Source of the DNA: Pseudoclavibacter terrae
GTDB taxonomy: Bacteria; Actinomycetota; Actinomycetes; Actinomycetales; Microbacteriaceae
Direction: 5' to 3'
DNA: 64,000 bases
NCBI RefSeq assembly: GCF_008831075.1
Contig: NZ_WBJX01000006.1
Coordinates: 124,001 to 188,000, forward strand
The notes beneath the pieces are model-generated. The model searched no databases and was not told the DNA's origin. It saw only the letters and a list, made by a program, of their open reading frames with translations. Positions 54,529 to 64,000 of this stretch are shown piece by piece. Position 1 is the first letter of the stretch; each line of letters starts with the position of its first letter. Both the position numbers and the translations under genes were made by a program.

Positions 54529-55526
54529 GCGCTCGCCCCGATCCGCTCGCGCGCCCCGGCCCGGTCCCGCGCTCGCGGATCGATGAGCGGCTCGACGAGG
54601 TCGGTCAGCACCGTGACGAGCATGTAGGCGGCGGCCACGACGATGAGCACGCCGATGACGTACGGCACGTCGCGTGCGCCGACGGCATCCAGCAGCGAGC
54701 GCCCGAGCCCTGGCCTCGCGAAGATCGTCTCGACGACCACCGCGCCGGAGACCAGCGAGCCGAGCGCCCACCCGCTGAGTCCGACGGCGGGGATCGCGGC
54801 GTGGCGCAGCACGTGCCGCCAGAAGATCCCGCTTCGCCCTTCCCCCCGCGCACGCGCCGCGAGCACGAACGGCGACTCGAGGGCGTCGAGCATCTGCTCG
54901 CGCATGACCTGCCCGAGGTAGCCGGCGAGGGGGAGGGCCAGTGTGATGCTCGGAAGGATGAGGCCGGAGAACCCTGGGCCGGACACGGCGACCGGAAGCC
55001 CGAGCATGCCGGCGAAGATCAGCACCAGCACGGCGGCCAGCCAGAAGTGGGGAACGGCGGCGGCGACGACCTCGAGCGTCGAGGCGATGCCCCACGCGAG
55101 GCGTCCGCCGCCGGTCGACCACCAGGCGACCGTGAGCGCGATGAGCCAGGCCAATAGCAGCGAGAGGCCGGCCAGGGCGAGGGTGCCCGGCAGCTGCTCG
55201 CCGATGAGGTCCGCGACGCTCTCGCGCTGCGCGTAGCTGAAACCGAGGTCCCCCGTCGCGGTGCGCCAGAGCTGCGAGAGGTACTGGAGGAAGAGCGGTT
55301 GGTCGAGCCCATTGTCTGCCCGCGCCTGCGCGACCGCCTCCGCGCTGGCGTTCGACCCCGGCCCGCCGAGGATCGCGAGCACCGGGTCGCCCGGCACGGC
55401 GCGGACCGCGAAGAACGTGACGGTGATGACGGCCCACAGCACGAAGGCGACGCCGCCGAGACGGAGGAGGATGCGCGGAACCAGCGGCACCAGTCGTGCC
55501 GCGCGAGACCGCGCATCCGTCGTCAC
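54525..55526 (-). CDS. ABC importer permease, DppB/OppB-type (333 aa)
   Basis: A first helix (GGVAFVLWAVITVTFFAVRAVPGDP) and the DppB-family opening with the RAVPGDPVLAILGG motif, then DNGLDQPLFLQYLSQLWRTATGDLGFSY and the EAA loop SPFVLAARARGEGRSGIFWRHVLRHA. It starts with GTG at 55526, 40 bp after the binding-protein gene. The C-terminal tail is basic. Confidence 0.9.
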   Translation of the reverse strand: MTTDARSRAARLVPLVPRILLRLGGVAFVLWAVITVTFFAVRAVPGDPVLAILGGPGSNASAEAVAQARADNGLDQPLFLQYLSQLWRTATGDLGFSYAQRESVADLIGEQLPGTLALAGLSLLLAWLIALTVAWWSTGGGRLAWGIASTLEVVAAAVPHFWLAAVLVLIFAGMLGLPVAVSGPGFSGLILPSITLALPLAGYLGQVMREQMLDALESPFVLAARARGEGRSGIFWRHVLRHAAIPAVGLSGWALGSLVSGAVVVETIFARPGLGRSLLDAVGARDVPYVIGVLIVVAAAYMLVTVLTDLVEPLIDPRARDRAGARERIGASA

Positions 55527-55566
55527 TCGTCGATTGTCTCGTGTGCCGCGCTCGTCTGTCGTCCCG

Positions 55567-57216
55567 CTACTCGACGGTGACGTTCACGAGCGACGGCACG
55601 TTGACGTTCGGCTGGAGCCGGAAGCCGTGCACGTTGTCGCCGTACGCGAACTGCACGGTCTGGTCGTAGAGCGGGATGACAGTGCCGCTGTCGATGATGA
55701 GCTGCTGGGCCTCGCCGTACAGGCGCTCGCGCTCGGCGTCGTCGGTCGTCTTGACGGCGGCCTCGAGGGCCGCGTCGAGCTCTGGCAGCGAGAGGCCCGT
55801 GTTGTTGGCGTGGTAGCCGCTCGGGGCTGGCGTGATGCTGTCGGTCGAGTAGACGATGCGCAGCACGTCCGCCGAGTTCTTCGAGTACGGCGCGACGATC
55901 GCGTCGAACTCCCACGTGCCGCTGCGCTCGTACCAGGTCGACAGGTCGAGCAGCTCGAGCTGCACGTCGAAGCCCACCTCGGCGCTGGTCGCCTTGATCT
56001 GCTCGAGCACCGAGATCTCGGCGGGGATCGACTGGTTCGTGGAGACGGGGAACGCCACCTCGAGGCGCTTGCCGTCCTTGGTGCGCACGCCGTCGGCGTC
56101 GCGTGCCGTCCAGCCTGCCTCGTCGAGGAGGGTGGATGCGCGGCCAGCGTCGAACCCGAACGCGTCGGGGTGGGAGGTGGCGAACGGCGTGGCGCTCGAG
56201 AGCACTGACGTCGAGCGCTCGAGGGTGCCGAAGTAGAGGGACTCCACGGCGGCGTCGATGTCGGCCGAGGCCGCGAACGCCTCGCGCACCTTGGGGTCGT
56301 CGAATGGCGCGCGGGTCGTGTTGAGCTCGATGCGAGCCGTCACGCCCGGTCGAGCTCCGATGAGGTTCTCCTCGGTTCCGTTCGCCTGGAACTGCGCGAG
56401 CGCATCCGGCTGCACGGAGTCGATGATGTCTGCCTGGCCGGACTGCAGGGCCGCGAGGCGGGTGGCCGCGTCTGGGATGAACTTCCACTCGATCGTGTCG
56501 ACGGACGCTCCTGCCTGCCCCTCGGTCGTCACGCCGTCTTCCGGTGGTGTCGTGTGGTTCTCGTTGCGGGTCAGCACGACCTGCGATTGCTTCTCCCACG
56601 ACTCGACCTTGAACGCTCCCGTACCGATGGGGGCGAGGCAGTTCTCGTCTGTGCCGCGCTCGAGGCCGGCCGGGGACTCGATGGCGAGCCACGTCTGCGC
56701 GAGCGATTCGACGAGGGCGCTGTCGGGCTCGCTGAGGTCGAAGCGCACCGTGTGCTCGTCGACGGCGACCGCCTCGGAGACCTTGCCGAGCGCCAGGATC
56801 GCCGTCGACGATGCGGTGTCCGGGTCCTTGATGTGCTCGACATTGGCGACAACCGCGTCCGCATCGAACGGCGTGCCGTCGGTGAAGGTCACACCCTCCT
56901 TGAGGGAGACGGTCCAGCTCAGCTGGTCGGCGGAAGGCTCGGCACCCGTCGCGAGCCACGGCACGATCTCGCCGGCCTCGTCCTTCGAGAAGAGCGACTC
57001 GAGGAACTGGTTCGCGAGGATCGCCTGGGGCCAGTTCCCGCCGACGTGGGGGTCGAGGCAGGTCGGTTCGGCGTCACCCGAGGCATATCGGAGGATTTCA
57101 CCCTCGCCAGCGGTGCCGGTGTCGCTCGAACAGGCGGCAAGTGGCACGATGAGGGCTGCGGACAAGGCGAGGAGCGCGGCGGGCTTCGCGGAACGGCGGG
57201 TGACGGATTCTGACAC
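55567..57216 (-). CDS. solute-binding lipoprotein, family 5 (peptide/opine/nickel type, 549 aa)
   Basis: A lipoprotein signal with the lipobox LAAC (residues 26-29), then a DppA-like binding protein: LRYASGDAEPTCLDPHVGGNWPQAILANQFLESLF, the family motif TDGTPFDADAVVANVEHIKDP, and GTGAFKVESWEKQSQVVLTRNENH. The start is GTG at 57216; longer frames would overlap the divergent promoter. It is first in the importer operon (binding protein, two permeases, fused ATPases), divergent from a TetR gene. The ligand may be a peptide or another small metabolite. Confidence 0.9.
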   Translation of the reverse strand: MSESVTRRSAKPAALLALSAALIVPLAACSSDTGTAGEGEILRYASGDAEPTCLDPHVGGNWPQAILANQFLESLFSKDEAGEIVPWLATGAEPSADQLSWTVSLKEGVTFTDGTPFDADAVVANVEHIKDPDTASSTAILALGKVSEAVAVDEHTVRFDLSEPDSALVESLAQTWLAIESPAGLERGTDENCLAPIGTGAFKVESWEKQSQVVLTRNENHTTPPEDGVTTEGQAGASVDTIEWKFIPDAATRLAALQSGQADIIDSVQPDALAQFQANGTEENLIGARPGVTARIELNTTRAPFDDPKVREAFAASADIDAAVESLYFGTLERSTSVLSSATPFATSHPDAFGFDAGRASTLLDEAGWTARDADGVRTKDGKRLEVAFPVSTNQSIPAEISVLEQIKATSAEVGFDVQLELLDLSTWYERSGTWEFDAIVAPYSKNSADVLRIVYSTDSITPAPSGYHANNTGLSLPELDAALEAAVKTTDDAERERLYGEAQQLIIDSGTVIPLYDQTVQFAYGDNVHGFRLQPNVNVPSLVNVTVE

Positions 57217-57265
57217 TCGCAGAGTGTAACCGTGTTTATGGACACCATGCAGAAATGAGTCGGAC

Positions 57266-57898
57266 ATGACGGATCACGAGGAGCGGGCCGCGCGTCGAGG
57301 TCGGCCCTCGGCGTCGAGTCGCGAGACCCTGGAAGAGGCCGCCCTCGAGCTGTTCCTCGAGCAGGGGTACGAGCAGACGAGCGCGAGCGACATCGCCCGC
57401 CGAGCGGGGGTCGCGCGAAGCTCCTTCTTCAACTACTTCACCGCCAAGGCCGACGTGCTGTGGGTCGGCCTCGACCCGCTGCTGGCCGGCATCCCCTCGC
57501 TCCTGGATGCGGCTGCCGTCGATCTCGCCGCCGACGACGTCAGCGGATCGGGTGGCGGGCTGGCCGAGTTGCGCCGGGTGCTCCTCGCGATCGCCGAGAC
57601 CGTCCGTCCTGAGCACATCCCATGGGCCGCGTCGCTTCGCGAGATGACCGGAACGGGTGAGGACCTCGCGGCGACCGGCTCCAAGCGCGCGCTCGTCCAG
57701 CAGGCGGCCCTCCGGCGGTACCTGTCGCGCACCGAACCTGCGCTCGACGAGCTGCAGCGGGCTGTCTGCGCTGGCGCGATCGTCGCAGCGGTGGTCGCCG
57801 CGGGCGACCGCTGGGTCGAGGCTGGCCCAGCTCGCGGCAGCCTGGCCGAGCTCGTCGACGAGGCGACGGCGCCGATTCTGCGCGCCTACGGTGGTTAA
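57266..57898 (+). CDS. TetR-family transcriptional regulator (210 aa)
   Basis: An N-terminal HTH (about 18-62: ETLEEAALELFLEQGYEQTSASDIARRAGVARSSFFNYFTAKADVLW) with the usual TetR spacing, and a helical ligand-binding domain to the C-terminus. It is divergent from the importer operon with 49 bp between starts, so one dimer could control both. The spacer contains GTGT and ACAC half-sites (AGTGTAACC...GGACACC) forming an imperfect palindrome. The ligand is likely whatever the importer carries. Confidence 0.88.
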   Translation: MTDHEERAARRGRPSASSRETLEEAALELFLEQGYEQTSASDIARRAGVARSSFFNYFTAKADVLWVGLDPLLAGIPSLLDAAAVDLAADDVSGSGGGLAELRRVLLAIAETVRPEHIPWAASLREMTGTGEDLAATGSKRALVQQAALRRYLSRTEPALDELQRAVCAGAIVAAVVAAGDRWVEAGPARGSLAELVDEATAPILRAYGG

Positions 57899-58071
57899 AG
57901 GTGTGGGTCGGCTCCGCATCTCGTACGCGCCTGTGCCGCTCACTCGGGAAGCGGCTCGGCGTGACTGTTCTGTAGTTGCTATGTTCTAAGAATGTAGAAA
58001 ATGCCTGGTCTTGGCATTGAAGTGGCTCGTGCCAAGAGGTATGCTGGTGGTGATCCCGGGGGGAGGTCATC

Positions 58072-59697
58072 GTGGTCGCTGAAGCCCAGAGTCTCGGTGC
58101 AGAGTGCACTTCTGCGTCGCGCCGTGCGAGTGCGCAGCCGTTGACGGAGATGGCCGAGTCGCGATCGCGGGGTATGGCCGAGTCGGCGGTGGTGGATGCG
58201 CTGGTCGCGTCACCCGGCCAAGTCGCGGGCCTGCTTGCGGCGGAGATCCCGGTTGTGATCAGCGAGCTCGCGGGGCGTCGGCGCGCTGTGGATGCGGCGC
58301 TCGTGGAGGTCACCGGGGAAGCGCTACGACGTGACGAGGAGTCGTCGGCGCCGGACGCGCTCGCGCGAGCGGCCGGGTTCTCGTCGCTCGCAGAGCTGCT
58401 GCAGCATCTGCTTGGCGTGGAGATGCGAGACGCGCGAATGCTCGTCGAGCTCGCCGAAGCGACCCGCTCTGGCCGGTCGCTCACTGGAGAACCGCTGCTG
58501 CCCGCACGTCCAGCGGTTGCCGGAGCGCTGGCCACGGCGCGCGTTTCGGTTGCACAGGCGTTCATGATCGTGAAGGGGGTGAAGGCCGCTGCAGTTCGGG
58601 CTGAACCAGCGCACGTCGACGCTGCCGAGACGGAGCTTGTTGCGTCAGCGCAAGGTGCGACTCCAGTCAGCGCTGACCCTGATGGCATCGATGAGGGCGC
58701 CGACCTGCAAGCCGCGGTGCCGGCGACGCCGGAGGAACTGCGCGTGCAGGCGTCCGCGTGGGTCGCGTTCCTCGATCCGGACGGGGCGGAACCGCGCGCG
58801 GAGGCGATCGCGCGCAAGCGCGGTCTGTGGGTTCGACAGGCCGCGGACGGGACGGTGCGGGGTCGCTTTGTCGCCACTCCCGAGCAGGGCGAGCTGCTCG
58901 TGAAGACGCTCGAGACCCTCACTTCGCCCCGCCGCACGGTTGCATGCGAGCGGACCGGCACCCCAGGGCTCGGAGAGGCGACCGCCGGCGATGATCGCGG
59001 CGAGCCTGAAGAGGCTGGCGCGGGTGGTCTGGACGCTGACGATGGGCAAGATGGCGGCCTGGACGCGGCCGAGGTCGACCTCGCACATCCGGACGAGCGA
59101 ATCACGGACCGGCGGACTCTGCCGCAGCAGCGCGTCGACGCTCTCGGCGAGGTCTTCGCTCGCTACGCGGAGTCCGCCCACGCGCCCCGCGCGGGCGGGG
59201 AAGCGCCCACCGTTGTGATCGTCACCACCCTGGCCGGCGCGAACGGGGAAGCGACCCGGCCTGCCGATGTGCCGCACCTTGAGCGCACCGGCACTGCAGT
59301 GCCTCCAAGCCTCGTCGCGAAGACCCTCTGCGATGGGTTTGTGCAGACGGCGATCGTCGGCGGCAACGGGGAGATCCTGAAACTGGGACGCCGACAGCGG
59401 CTGTACAGCCGCGGGCAACGCCGCGCTCTCGCCGTCCGAGACCAGGGGTGCATCACGCCCGGCTGCTGGAAACCCGTCGGCATGTGCGAAGCGCACCACA
59501 CCAGCAGGTGGGTCGACGGCGGCCTCACCGACACCGACGACGGCGTCCTCCTTTGCAGCCTGCACCACCACATGGCCCACAGCGAAGAACTCGAACTCGT
59601 GAGGGACCACGGCAAGCGGTGGCGAGTCCTCCGCCCCGGCTGGCAGTACCGACTCCTCACCCGCAAGCGATACCGAGAAGTCAAGTCGAGGTGTTGA
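58072..59697 (+). CDS. DUF222/HNH endonuclease domain protein, 13E12-repeat type (541 aa)
   Basis: An N-terminal DUF222 region (about 55-400) with helical repeats, followed by an HNH nuclease motif near residues 455-505: RDQGCITPGC, CEAHHTSRWVDGG, LCSLHHHMAH. This is the REP13E12-type family that occurs in many copies in actinobacterial genomes. Function is not established; members have been linked to mobile DNA. A very strong ribosome-binding site (GGGGGAGG) precedes the GTG. The upstream 173 bp is AT-rich for this genome (TTCTAAGAATGTAGAAAATG near 57985-58005), probably the promoter. Confidence 0.88.
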   Translation: MVAEAQSLGAECTSASRRASAQPLTEMAESRSRGMAESAVVDALVASPGQVAGLLAAEIPVVISELAGRRRAVDAALVEVTGEALRRDEESSAPDALARAAGFSSLAELLQHLLGVEMRDARMLVELAEATRSGRSLTGEPLLPARPAVAGALATARVSVAQAFMIVKGVKAAAVRAEPAHVDAAETELVASAQGATPVSADPDGIDEGADLQAAVPATPEELRVQASAWVAFLDPDGAEPRAEAIARKRGLWVRQAADGTVRGRFVATPEQGELLVKTLETLTSPRRTVACERTGTPGLGEATAGDDRGEPEEAGAGGLDADDGQDGGLDAAEVDLAHPDERITDRRTLPQQRVDALGEVFARYAESAHAPRAGGEAPTVVIVTTLAGANGEATRPADVPHLERTGTAVPPSLVAKTLCDGFVQTAIVGGNGEILKLGRRQRLYSRGQRRALAVRDQGCITPGCWKPVGMCEAHHTSRWVDGGLTDTDDGVLLCSLHHHMAHSEELELVRDHGKRWRVLRPGWQYRLLTRKRYREVKSRC

Positions 59698-59724
59698 AGC
59701 TGGTCGGACGGCCGCTCGGAGCGC

Positions 59725-60210
59725 CTAGCTCGTCTGCAGCTCGCAGTACGCGGTCAGCGACGACAGCGCCGACTCGACCTCGCCGAGCTGGGTCAGGATG
59801 CTCGCGGCGGCAGCGAACCCGCCCTCGCCGTTCGCGAGCTCCCCGGCAGTCGCCTGCAGCTCCGTCACCTCGGTCACGAGCGTGTCCACGTGGGTCTTGA
59901 GGTCGGGGTCGGTCACGCTCTCCTGCAGCGTCGTGAGGCTCGTGCCGATGGTCGCGAGCGTCGCAACGGCCCCCGGGATGTCGCCTGGCACCTGCGTTGA
60001 GATGCTCTCGACGCTCGTCCGGATCGAATCGATCTCCGCCTGCACGTCCGCACACGTGCCGCCACCCTCCGCCGTTGTGCTCTCCGCGGACGCGGCGGCC
60101 GTCGGGGACGGGGTCGCGGCCCCTCCGCTGCCGGCCGCCGAGCATCCGGTGAGGGCGATCGCGGCGAAGGCGCAGATCGCTGCGAGCTTGGGCAGGCGGG
60201 AGGAAAGCAT
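59725..60210 (-). CDS. small secreted lipoprotein (161 aa)
   Basis: A lipoprotein signal with lipobox LTGC (about residues 20-23) and a Ser/Thr/Ala linker, then a helical bundle of regularly spaced Ile/Leu/Thr heptads (CADVQAEIDSIRTSVESISTQVPGDIPGAVATLATIGTSLTTLQESV). One Cys near the start and one near the end (YCELQTS) could form a disulfide. No family is recognised. It is monocistronic and convergent with the HNH gene. Confidence 0.7.
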   Translation of the reverse strand: MLSSRLPKLAAICAFAAIALTGCSAAGSGGAATPSPTAAASAESTTAEGGGTCADVQAEIDSIRTSVESISTQVPGDIPGAVATLATIGTSLTTLQESVTDPDLKTHVDTLVTEVTELQATAGELANGEGGFAAAASILTQLGEVESALSSLTAYCELQTS

Positions 60211-60326
60211 GGGTGGTCCGTTCGTTCTGAGGTGCTCGCTGCGAGGCGAGCATCGGCGAAGCGAGAGTACACAGCCTTCCAATGAGCGCGCCCCGCCCGT
60301 TTCACAGGTGTCGACTGGGCGCGTAC

Positions 60327-60586
60327 CATGTTGGCAGCACGACTTTGATCCGCCCATCAGCGGGGAGTCCCCGGAAGAACGGCGAGCGAACCTCTCGAGG
60401 AGCACACGCCAAGTAGAACCGGGCGGGCGAGCCCGTCACAGCTCGGAACGAGTGGCGTGTGCCAACGGAAGCCCTTCCTCCAGCGGAAGAATGTTCCGGG
60501 GGAGCGCGCAATCGGGGTGGTACCGCGCCGCACGGCGTCCCTGAAGCAGACCAAGCACATCCACTTACTGCCAGGAGTTCCACCGC
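60327..60586 (+). ncRNA. T-box riboswitch leader of ileS
   Basis: The invariant T-box sequence is at 60514-60527 (GGGGTGGTACCGCG), with the tRNA-acceptor-pairing TGGT at 60518-60521, complementary to ACCA-3' of tRNA-Ile. At the 5' end a very short Stem I can be drawn: GACT (60341-60344) pairs with AGTC downstream, and an internal loop holds ATC (60348-60350), the isoleucine codon, under a CCGC/GCGG apical hairpin. The ribosome-binding region AGGAGTTCCACC (60573-60584) can pair with GGTGG (60516-60520), so control is probably at translation, as reported for actinobacterial ileS leaders. TACCAT near 60324 may be the -10 box. Confidence 0.88.
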
Positions 60587-63500
60587 ATGAGCTACCCGAA
60601 GGCCTCGTTCGGACCAGCCGCCGAGCCCGCAGGCTCGACCCCCGCCAGCTCGACGAGGGACAGCGTCGCCGCCTCCCCGTCGTTCCCGCGACTCGAAGAG
60701 CGCGTCCTCGACTTCTGGCGCGAAGACGGCACCTTCCAGGCGTCCATCGACCAGCGCGAAGGCGCTGAAGAGTGGGTGTTCTACGACGGCCCACCCTTCG
60801 CCAACGGCCTCCCGCACTACGGCCACCTCCTCACCGGCTACGCCAAGGACGTCTTCCCCCGCTACTTCACGATGCGCGGCCGCCAGGTGCACCGCCGCTT
60901 CGGCTGGGACACGCACGGGCTGCCCGCAGAGCTCGAGGCCATGCGCCAGCTCGGCATCCAGTCGAAGGCCGAGATCGAGGCCATGGGCATCGACACCTTC
61001 AACGACGCCGCCCGCGAGTCGGTGCTGAAGTACACGCAGGAATGGCAGGAGTACGTGACCCGCCAGGCCCGCTGGGTCGACTTCGAGAACGACTACAAGA
61101 CGCTCGACATCTCCTACATGGAGTCGGTGCTGTGGGCGTTCAAGAAGCTCTACGACGACGGCCTCGCCTACGAGGGCTTCCGTGTGCTCCCGTACTGCTG
61201 GAACGACGAGACGCCGCTCTCCAACCACGAGCTGCGCATGGACGACGACGTCTACCAGATGCGTCAGGACCAGACGGTCACGGTCACCTTCCCCCTCGAT
61301 GGTGAGCAGGCGGATGCGCTCGGCCTCGCCGGCGTGAAGGCGCTCGCGTGGACGACGACCCCGTGGACACTCCCGACCAACCTGGCCCTGGCCGTCGGCC
61401 CCGAGATCGACTACGCCGTCGTGCCCGCGGGACCGCTCGGCGCGGCCGACGGCACCGAAGCGGGCGAAGGATCCTTCCTGCTCGCCACCGCGCGCGTCGC
61501 AGCGCACGCCAAGGAGCTCGGCTACGAGGCCGCAGAAGACGCGACGGCCGCGACGGCTCGCACCCTCAAGGGCGCCGAGCTCGCAGGCCTCCGCTACCAG
61601 CGACTCTGGGACTTCTACGCCGACACCGAGACGTACGGCACCCAGAACGCGTGGCAGTTCCTGCTCGGCGACTACGTCACGACCAGCGACGGCACGGGCA
61701 TCGTCCACCAGGCGCCCGCCTACGGTGAGGACGACAAGGTGCTCAGCGACGCCGCCGGCATCCCGACGATCCTCTCCGTCGACGAGGGCGGCAAGTTCCT
61801 CGCCGCCGTCGAGCCCGTCGCCGGCCTACAGGTCTTCGATGCCAACAAGCCGCTCACGCAGCTCCTCAAGGCAGACGGCCGGCTCTTCAAGCAGGCCAGC
61901 TACGAGCACTCGTACCCGCACTGCTGGCGCTGCCGCAGGCCCCTCATCTACAAGGCCGTCTCGAGCTGGTTCGTGCGCGTCACGCAGTTCCGCGACGAGC
62001 TCGTCGAGCTGAACCAGCAGATCGACTGGGTGCCGGACAACGTCAAGGACGGCCAGTTCGGCAAGTGGCTCGAGGGAGCCCGCGACTGGTCGATCAGCCG
62101 CAACCGCTACTGGGGCAGCCCCATCCCCGTGTGGAAGAGCGACGACCCCAGCCACCCGCGAGTGGATGTCTACGGCTCGCTCGACGACATCGAGCGCGAC
62201 TTCGGCGTGCGCCCCACCGACCTGCACCGCCCGTTCATCGACGAGCTCACGAGGCCGAACCCGGACGACCCGACGGGCGCATCCACGATGCGGCGCATCC
62301 CCGACGTGCTCGACGTGTGGTTCGACTCGGGGTCCATGCCCTACGCGCAGGTGCACTACCCGTTCGAGAACCGCGACTGGTTCGACTCGCACTCGCCCGC
62401 CGACTTCATCGTCGAGTACATCGGGCAGACGCGCGGCTGGTTCTACGTCATGCACGTGCTGTCGACGGCGCTCTTCCACCGCCCCGCCTTCAAGCGCGTC
62501 GTGAGCCACGGCATCGTCCTCGGCAACGACGGCCGCAAGATGTCGAAGAGCCTCCGCAACTACCCGGACGTGCAGGAGGTCTTCGACCGCGACGGCTCCG
62601 ACGCCATGCGCTGGTTCCTCATGGCGAGCCCCGTGCTGCGCGGCGGCAACCTCATCGTCACCGAGGAGACCATCCGCGAGGGTGTCCGCCAGTTCCTGCT
62701 TCCCCTGTGGTCGACGTACTACTTCTTCACGACCTACGCCAACACGGCGGTCGGCTCGACCGAGGCGTACGAGGCCAAGTTCCGCACCGACTCGAGCGAC
62801 GTGCTCGACCAGTACATCCTCGCGAAGCTCGGCGTGCTCGTCTCCGAGGTGCAGGCCGACCTCGAGGCGCTCGACTCGACGACCGCGGCCTCGCGCCTGC
62901 GCGACTTCGGCGACGTGCTCACCAACTGGTACGTGCGGCGCTCGCGGGACCGCTTCTGGCGAGGCGTGACCGACGACGCCTCGAGCACCGAGGCGTTCGA
63001 CACGCTCTACACGGTGCTCGAGACGCTCACCCGCGTCGCCGCCCCGCTGACGCCGCTCATCTCCGAGACCGTCTGGCGCGGGCTCACGGGCGGCCGCAGC
63101 GTGCACCTCACCGACTGGCCGGACGCCTCCGCCTTCCCCAGCGACCAGACGCTCGTCGACTCGATGGACGCGGTGCGCCGTGTCACGAGCTCCGCCCTGT
63201 CGCTGCGCAAGCAGGCCGGGCGCCGCGTGCGCCTGCCGCTCGCGAGCCTCACCGTCGTCGCCCCGAACACGGACGCGCTCGAGCCGTTCGCCGGCATCCT
63301 GCGCGACGAGCTCAACGTGAAGTCCGTCGAGTTCGAGCAGCTCGTCGACGAGTCTGAGGCCAAGTACGGCATCGACCGGGTCCTGCAGGTCAACGCGCGG
63401 GCCGCTGGTCCGCGCCTGGGCAAGCAGGTGCAGCTCGCGATCAAGGCGTCGAAGTCGGGAGACTGGAGCGAGGTCGACGGCGTCGTCACGGCGGGCGGCC

Positions 63501-63892
63501 TGCAGCTCGAGGCCGGTGAGTACGAGGTCAAGCTCGTCACCGCCGGTGAGAGCGAGGACCGCGCCATCACCCTGCTGCCGAGCGGCGGCATCCTCGTGCT
63601 CGACACGAACGTGACCCCCGAGCTCGCCGCCGAGGGCCTCGCCCGCGACGTCGTGCGTGCCGTGCAGGACGCGCGCAAGGAGGCCGGACTCGAGGTCTCC
63701 GACCGCATCCGCCTCACCCTGCGTGCCGACGACGCGTCGGTCGCGGCCATCGAAGCGCACCGTGAGCTCATCGCCGGCGAGACGCTCGCCGTCGAGTTCC
63801 AGGTGGCCGGCGGACTCGCTGTCCCCGCGGACGCCGAGGCGAGCGCCGACACGTATGGTGCACTGGAGATCGACGTGGAGGTAGTGGCGTGA
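60587..63892 (+). CDS. ileS: isoleucyl-tRNA synthetase, type 2-like (1101 aa)
   Basis: Class Ia synthetase charging tRNA-Ile. The HIGH region reads [18 protein letters not shown] (about residue 68 onward) and KMSKS is [12 protein letters not shown] (about 649). Both spellings and the long C-terminal region match the eukaryote-like type 2 IleS rather than the E. coli type (NGNIHIGHAL), a type often naturally insensitive to mupirocin. A CP1 editing domain ([17 protein letters not shown]) and HCWRCRRP cysteines are present. It lies downstream of an isoleucine T-box and overlaps the next gene by four bases. Confidence 0.96.
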   Translation: MSYPKASFGPAAEPAGSTPASSTRDSVAASPSFPRLEERVLDFWREDGTFQASIDQREGAEEWVFYDGPPFANGLPHYGHLLTGYAKDVFPRYFTMRGRQVHRRFGWDTHGLPAELEAMRQLGIQSKAEIEAMGIDTFNDAARESVLKYTQEWQEYVTRQARWVDFENDYKTLDISYMESVLWAFKKLYDDGLAYEGFRVLPYCWNDETPLSNHELRMDDDVYQMRQDQTVTVTFPLDGEQADALGLAGVKALAWTTTPWTLPTNLALAVGPEIDYAVVPAGPLGAADGTEAGEGSFLLATARVAAHAKELGYEAAEDATAATARTLKGAELAGLRYQRLWDFYADTETYGTQNAWQFLLGDYVTTSDGTGIVHQAPAYGEDDKVLSDAAGIPTILSVDEGGKFLAAVEPVAGLQVFDANKPLTQLLKADGRLFKQASYEHSYPHCWRCRRPLIYKAVSSWFVRVTQFRDELVELNQQIDWVPDNVKDGQFGKWLEGARDWSISRNRYWGSPIPVWKSDDPSHPRVDVYGSLDDIERDFGVRPTDLHRPFIDELTRPNPDDPTGASTMRRIPDVLDVWFDSGSMPYAQVHYPFENRDWFDSHSPADFIVEYIGQTRGWFYVMHVLSTALFHRPAFKRVVSHGIVLGNDGRKMSKSLRNYPDVQEVFDRDGSDAMRWFLMASPVLRGGNLIVTEETIREGVRQFLLPLWSTYYFFTTYANTAVGSTEAYEAKFRTDSSDVLDQYILAKLGVLVSEVQADLEALDSTTAASRLRDFGDVLTNWYVRRSRDRFWRGVTDDASSTEAFDTLYTVLETLTRVAAPLTPLISETVWRGLTGGRSVHLTDWPDASAFPSDQTLVDSMDAVRRVTSSALSLRKQAGRRVRLPLASLTVVAPNTDALEPFAGILRDELNVKSVEFEQLVDESEAKYGIDRVLQVNARAAGPRLGKQVQLAIKASKSGDWSEVDGVVTAGGLQLEAGEYEVKLVTAGESEDRAITLLPSGGILVLDTNVTPELAAEGLARDVVRAVQDARKEAGLEVSDRIRLTLRADDASVAAIEAHRELIAGETLAVEFQVAGGLAVPADAEASADTYGALEIDVEVVA

Positions 63893-64000
63893 GCGAACGC
63901 GATCAGCAGGATTCCGGCGACTGGGACGACCAGCCCGACGGGAATGAGGGTGTCACGAATTCCGGCGACCTGGAGCTCCGGCCCGAGGACATCGCCGAGA
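63889..64000 (+). CDS. 5' end of the next gene, possibly folC (cut by window edge)
   Basis: A GTG at 63889 overlaps the ileS stop (GTGA), so this gene is translationally coupled to ileS. The 37 visible codons read as a hydrophilic, acidic leader ([20 protein letters not shown], then [10 protein letters not shown]). In related actinobacteria folylpolyglutamate synthase (folC) commonly follows ileS or valS, and its N-terminus is often such a variable acidic tail. The visible part contains no diagnostic motif, so the name is by position only. Confidence 0.5.
   Translation, partial: MSERDQQDSGDWDDQPDGNEGVTNSGDLELRPEDIAE

Noticed and set aside
57217-57265. TetR operator as a firm annotation
   Set aside because: GTGT/ACAC half-sites are present, but the inner symmetry is poor, so it is mentioned only as a possibility in the TetR entry.

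Overview
This window is high-GC, densely packed DNA, with frequent GTG starts, one clear TTG start and many four-base stop/start overlaps. Gene content (clpP1-clpP2-clpX, an actinobacterial-type ileS T-box, HtaA heme proteins, RamB-like regulator, GTP-dependent PEP carboxykinase, type 2-like IleS, DUF222/HNH gene) points to an actinomycete, most likely Microbacteriaceae. No rRNA, tRNA, insertion sequence or CRISPR array was found.

Layout. 0-1 kb: an ArsR repressor and SRPBCC protein, with a palindrome lying on the regulator's start codon. 1-5.4 kb (minus): an M24 ectoine-hydrolase-like enzyme, an M20 deacetylase-like enzyme and an MHS-family transporter, a candidate ectoine-type catabolic operon. 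7-12.5 kb: a CitA/CitB-type two-component system divergent from a complete tripartite tricarboxylate transporter (tctC-tctB-tctA). 12.7-17.3 kb: trigger factor, ClpP1, ClpP2 and ClpX, separated by strong hairpins and one repeat-rich spacer.

17.5-23.7 kb holds the most striking system: a 1312-residue Pls/PosA-type single-module NRPS (adenylation, carrier, six membrane segments, three tandem soluble domains), translationally coupled to an M1 aminopeptidase, with an Sfp-type phosphopantetheinyl transferase next door. Its hand-read specificity residues are nearly those of lysine-activating domains, suggesting a poly-lysine-like cationic homopolymer, its degrading enzyme and its activating enzyme. 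Its 5' region is shared with a divergent heme-acquisition locus and contains a DtxR/IdeR-like iron box.

23.9-35.2 kb is that heme locus: a secreted HtaA protein, a multi-pass surface protein, HmuT-HmuU-HmuV, an unfamiliar anchored surface protein, a 918-residue double-HtaA protein and, convergent, heme oxygenase HmuO with its own iron box. The five genes from hmuT to the second htaA are chained by four-base overlaps. 35.3-38.9 kb is a patch of small accessory genes plus a probable gene remnant.

38.9-48.5 kb: M3 oligopeptidase, a GNAT protein, ValS, PckG and a divergent RamB-like regulator. 48.5-52 kb: a phosphoesterase and an operon of histidine kinase, response regulator and DUF4097 protein (cell-envelope sensing). 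52-57.9 kb: an oligopeptide-type ABC importer with a divergent TetR regulator. 58-64 kb: a DUF222/HNH protein, a small lipoprotein, an ileS T-box leader, ileS and the start of a coupled gene, possibly folC. All coordinates and motifs were read by eye; nothing was searched against a database.
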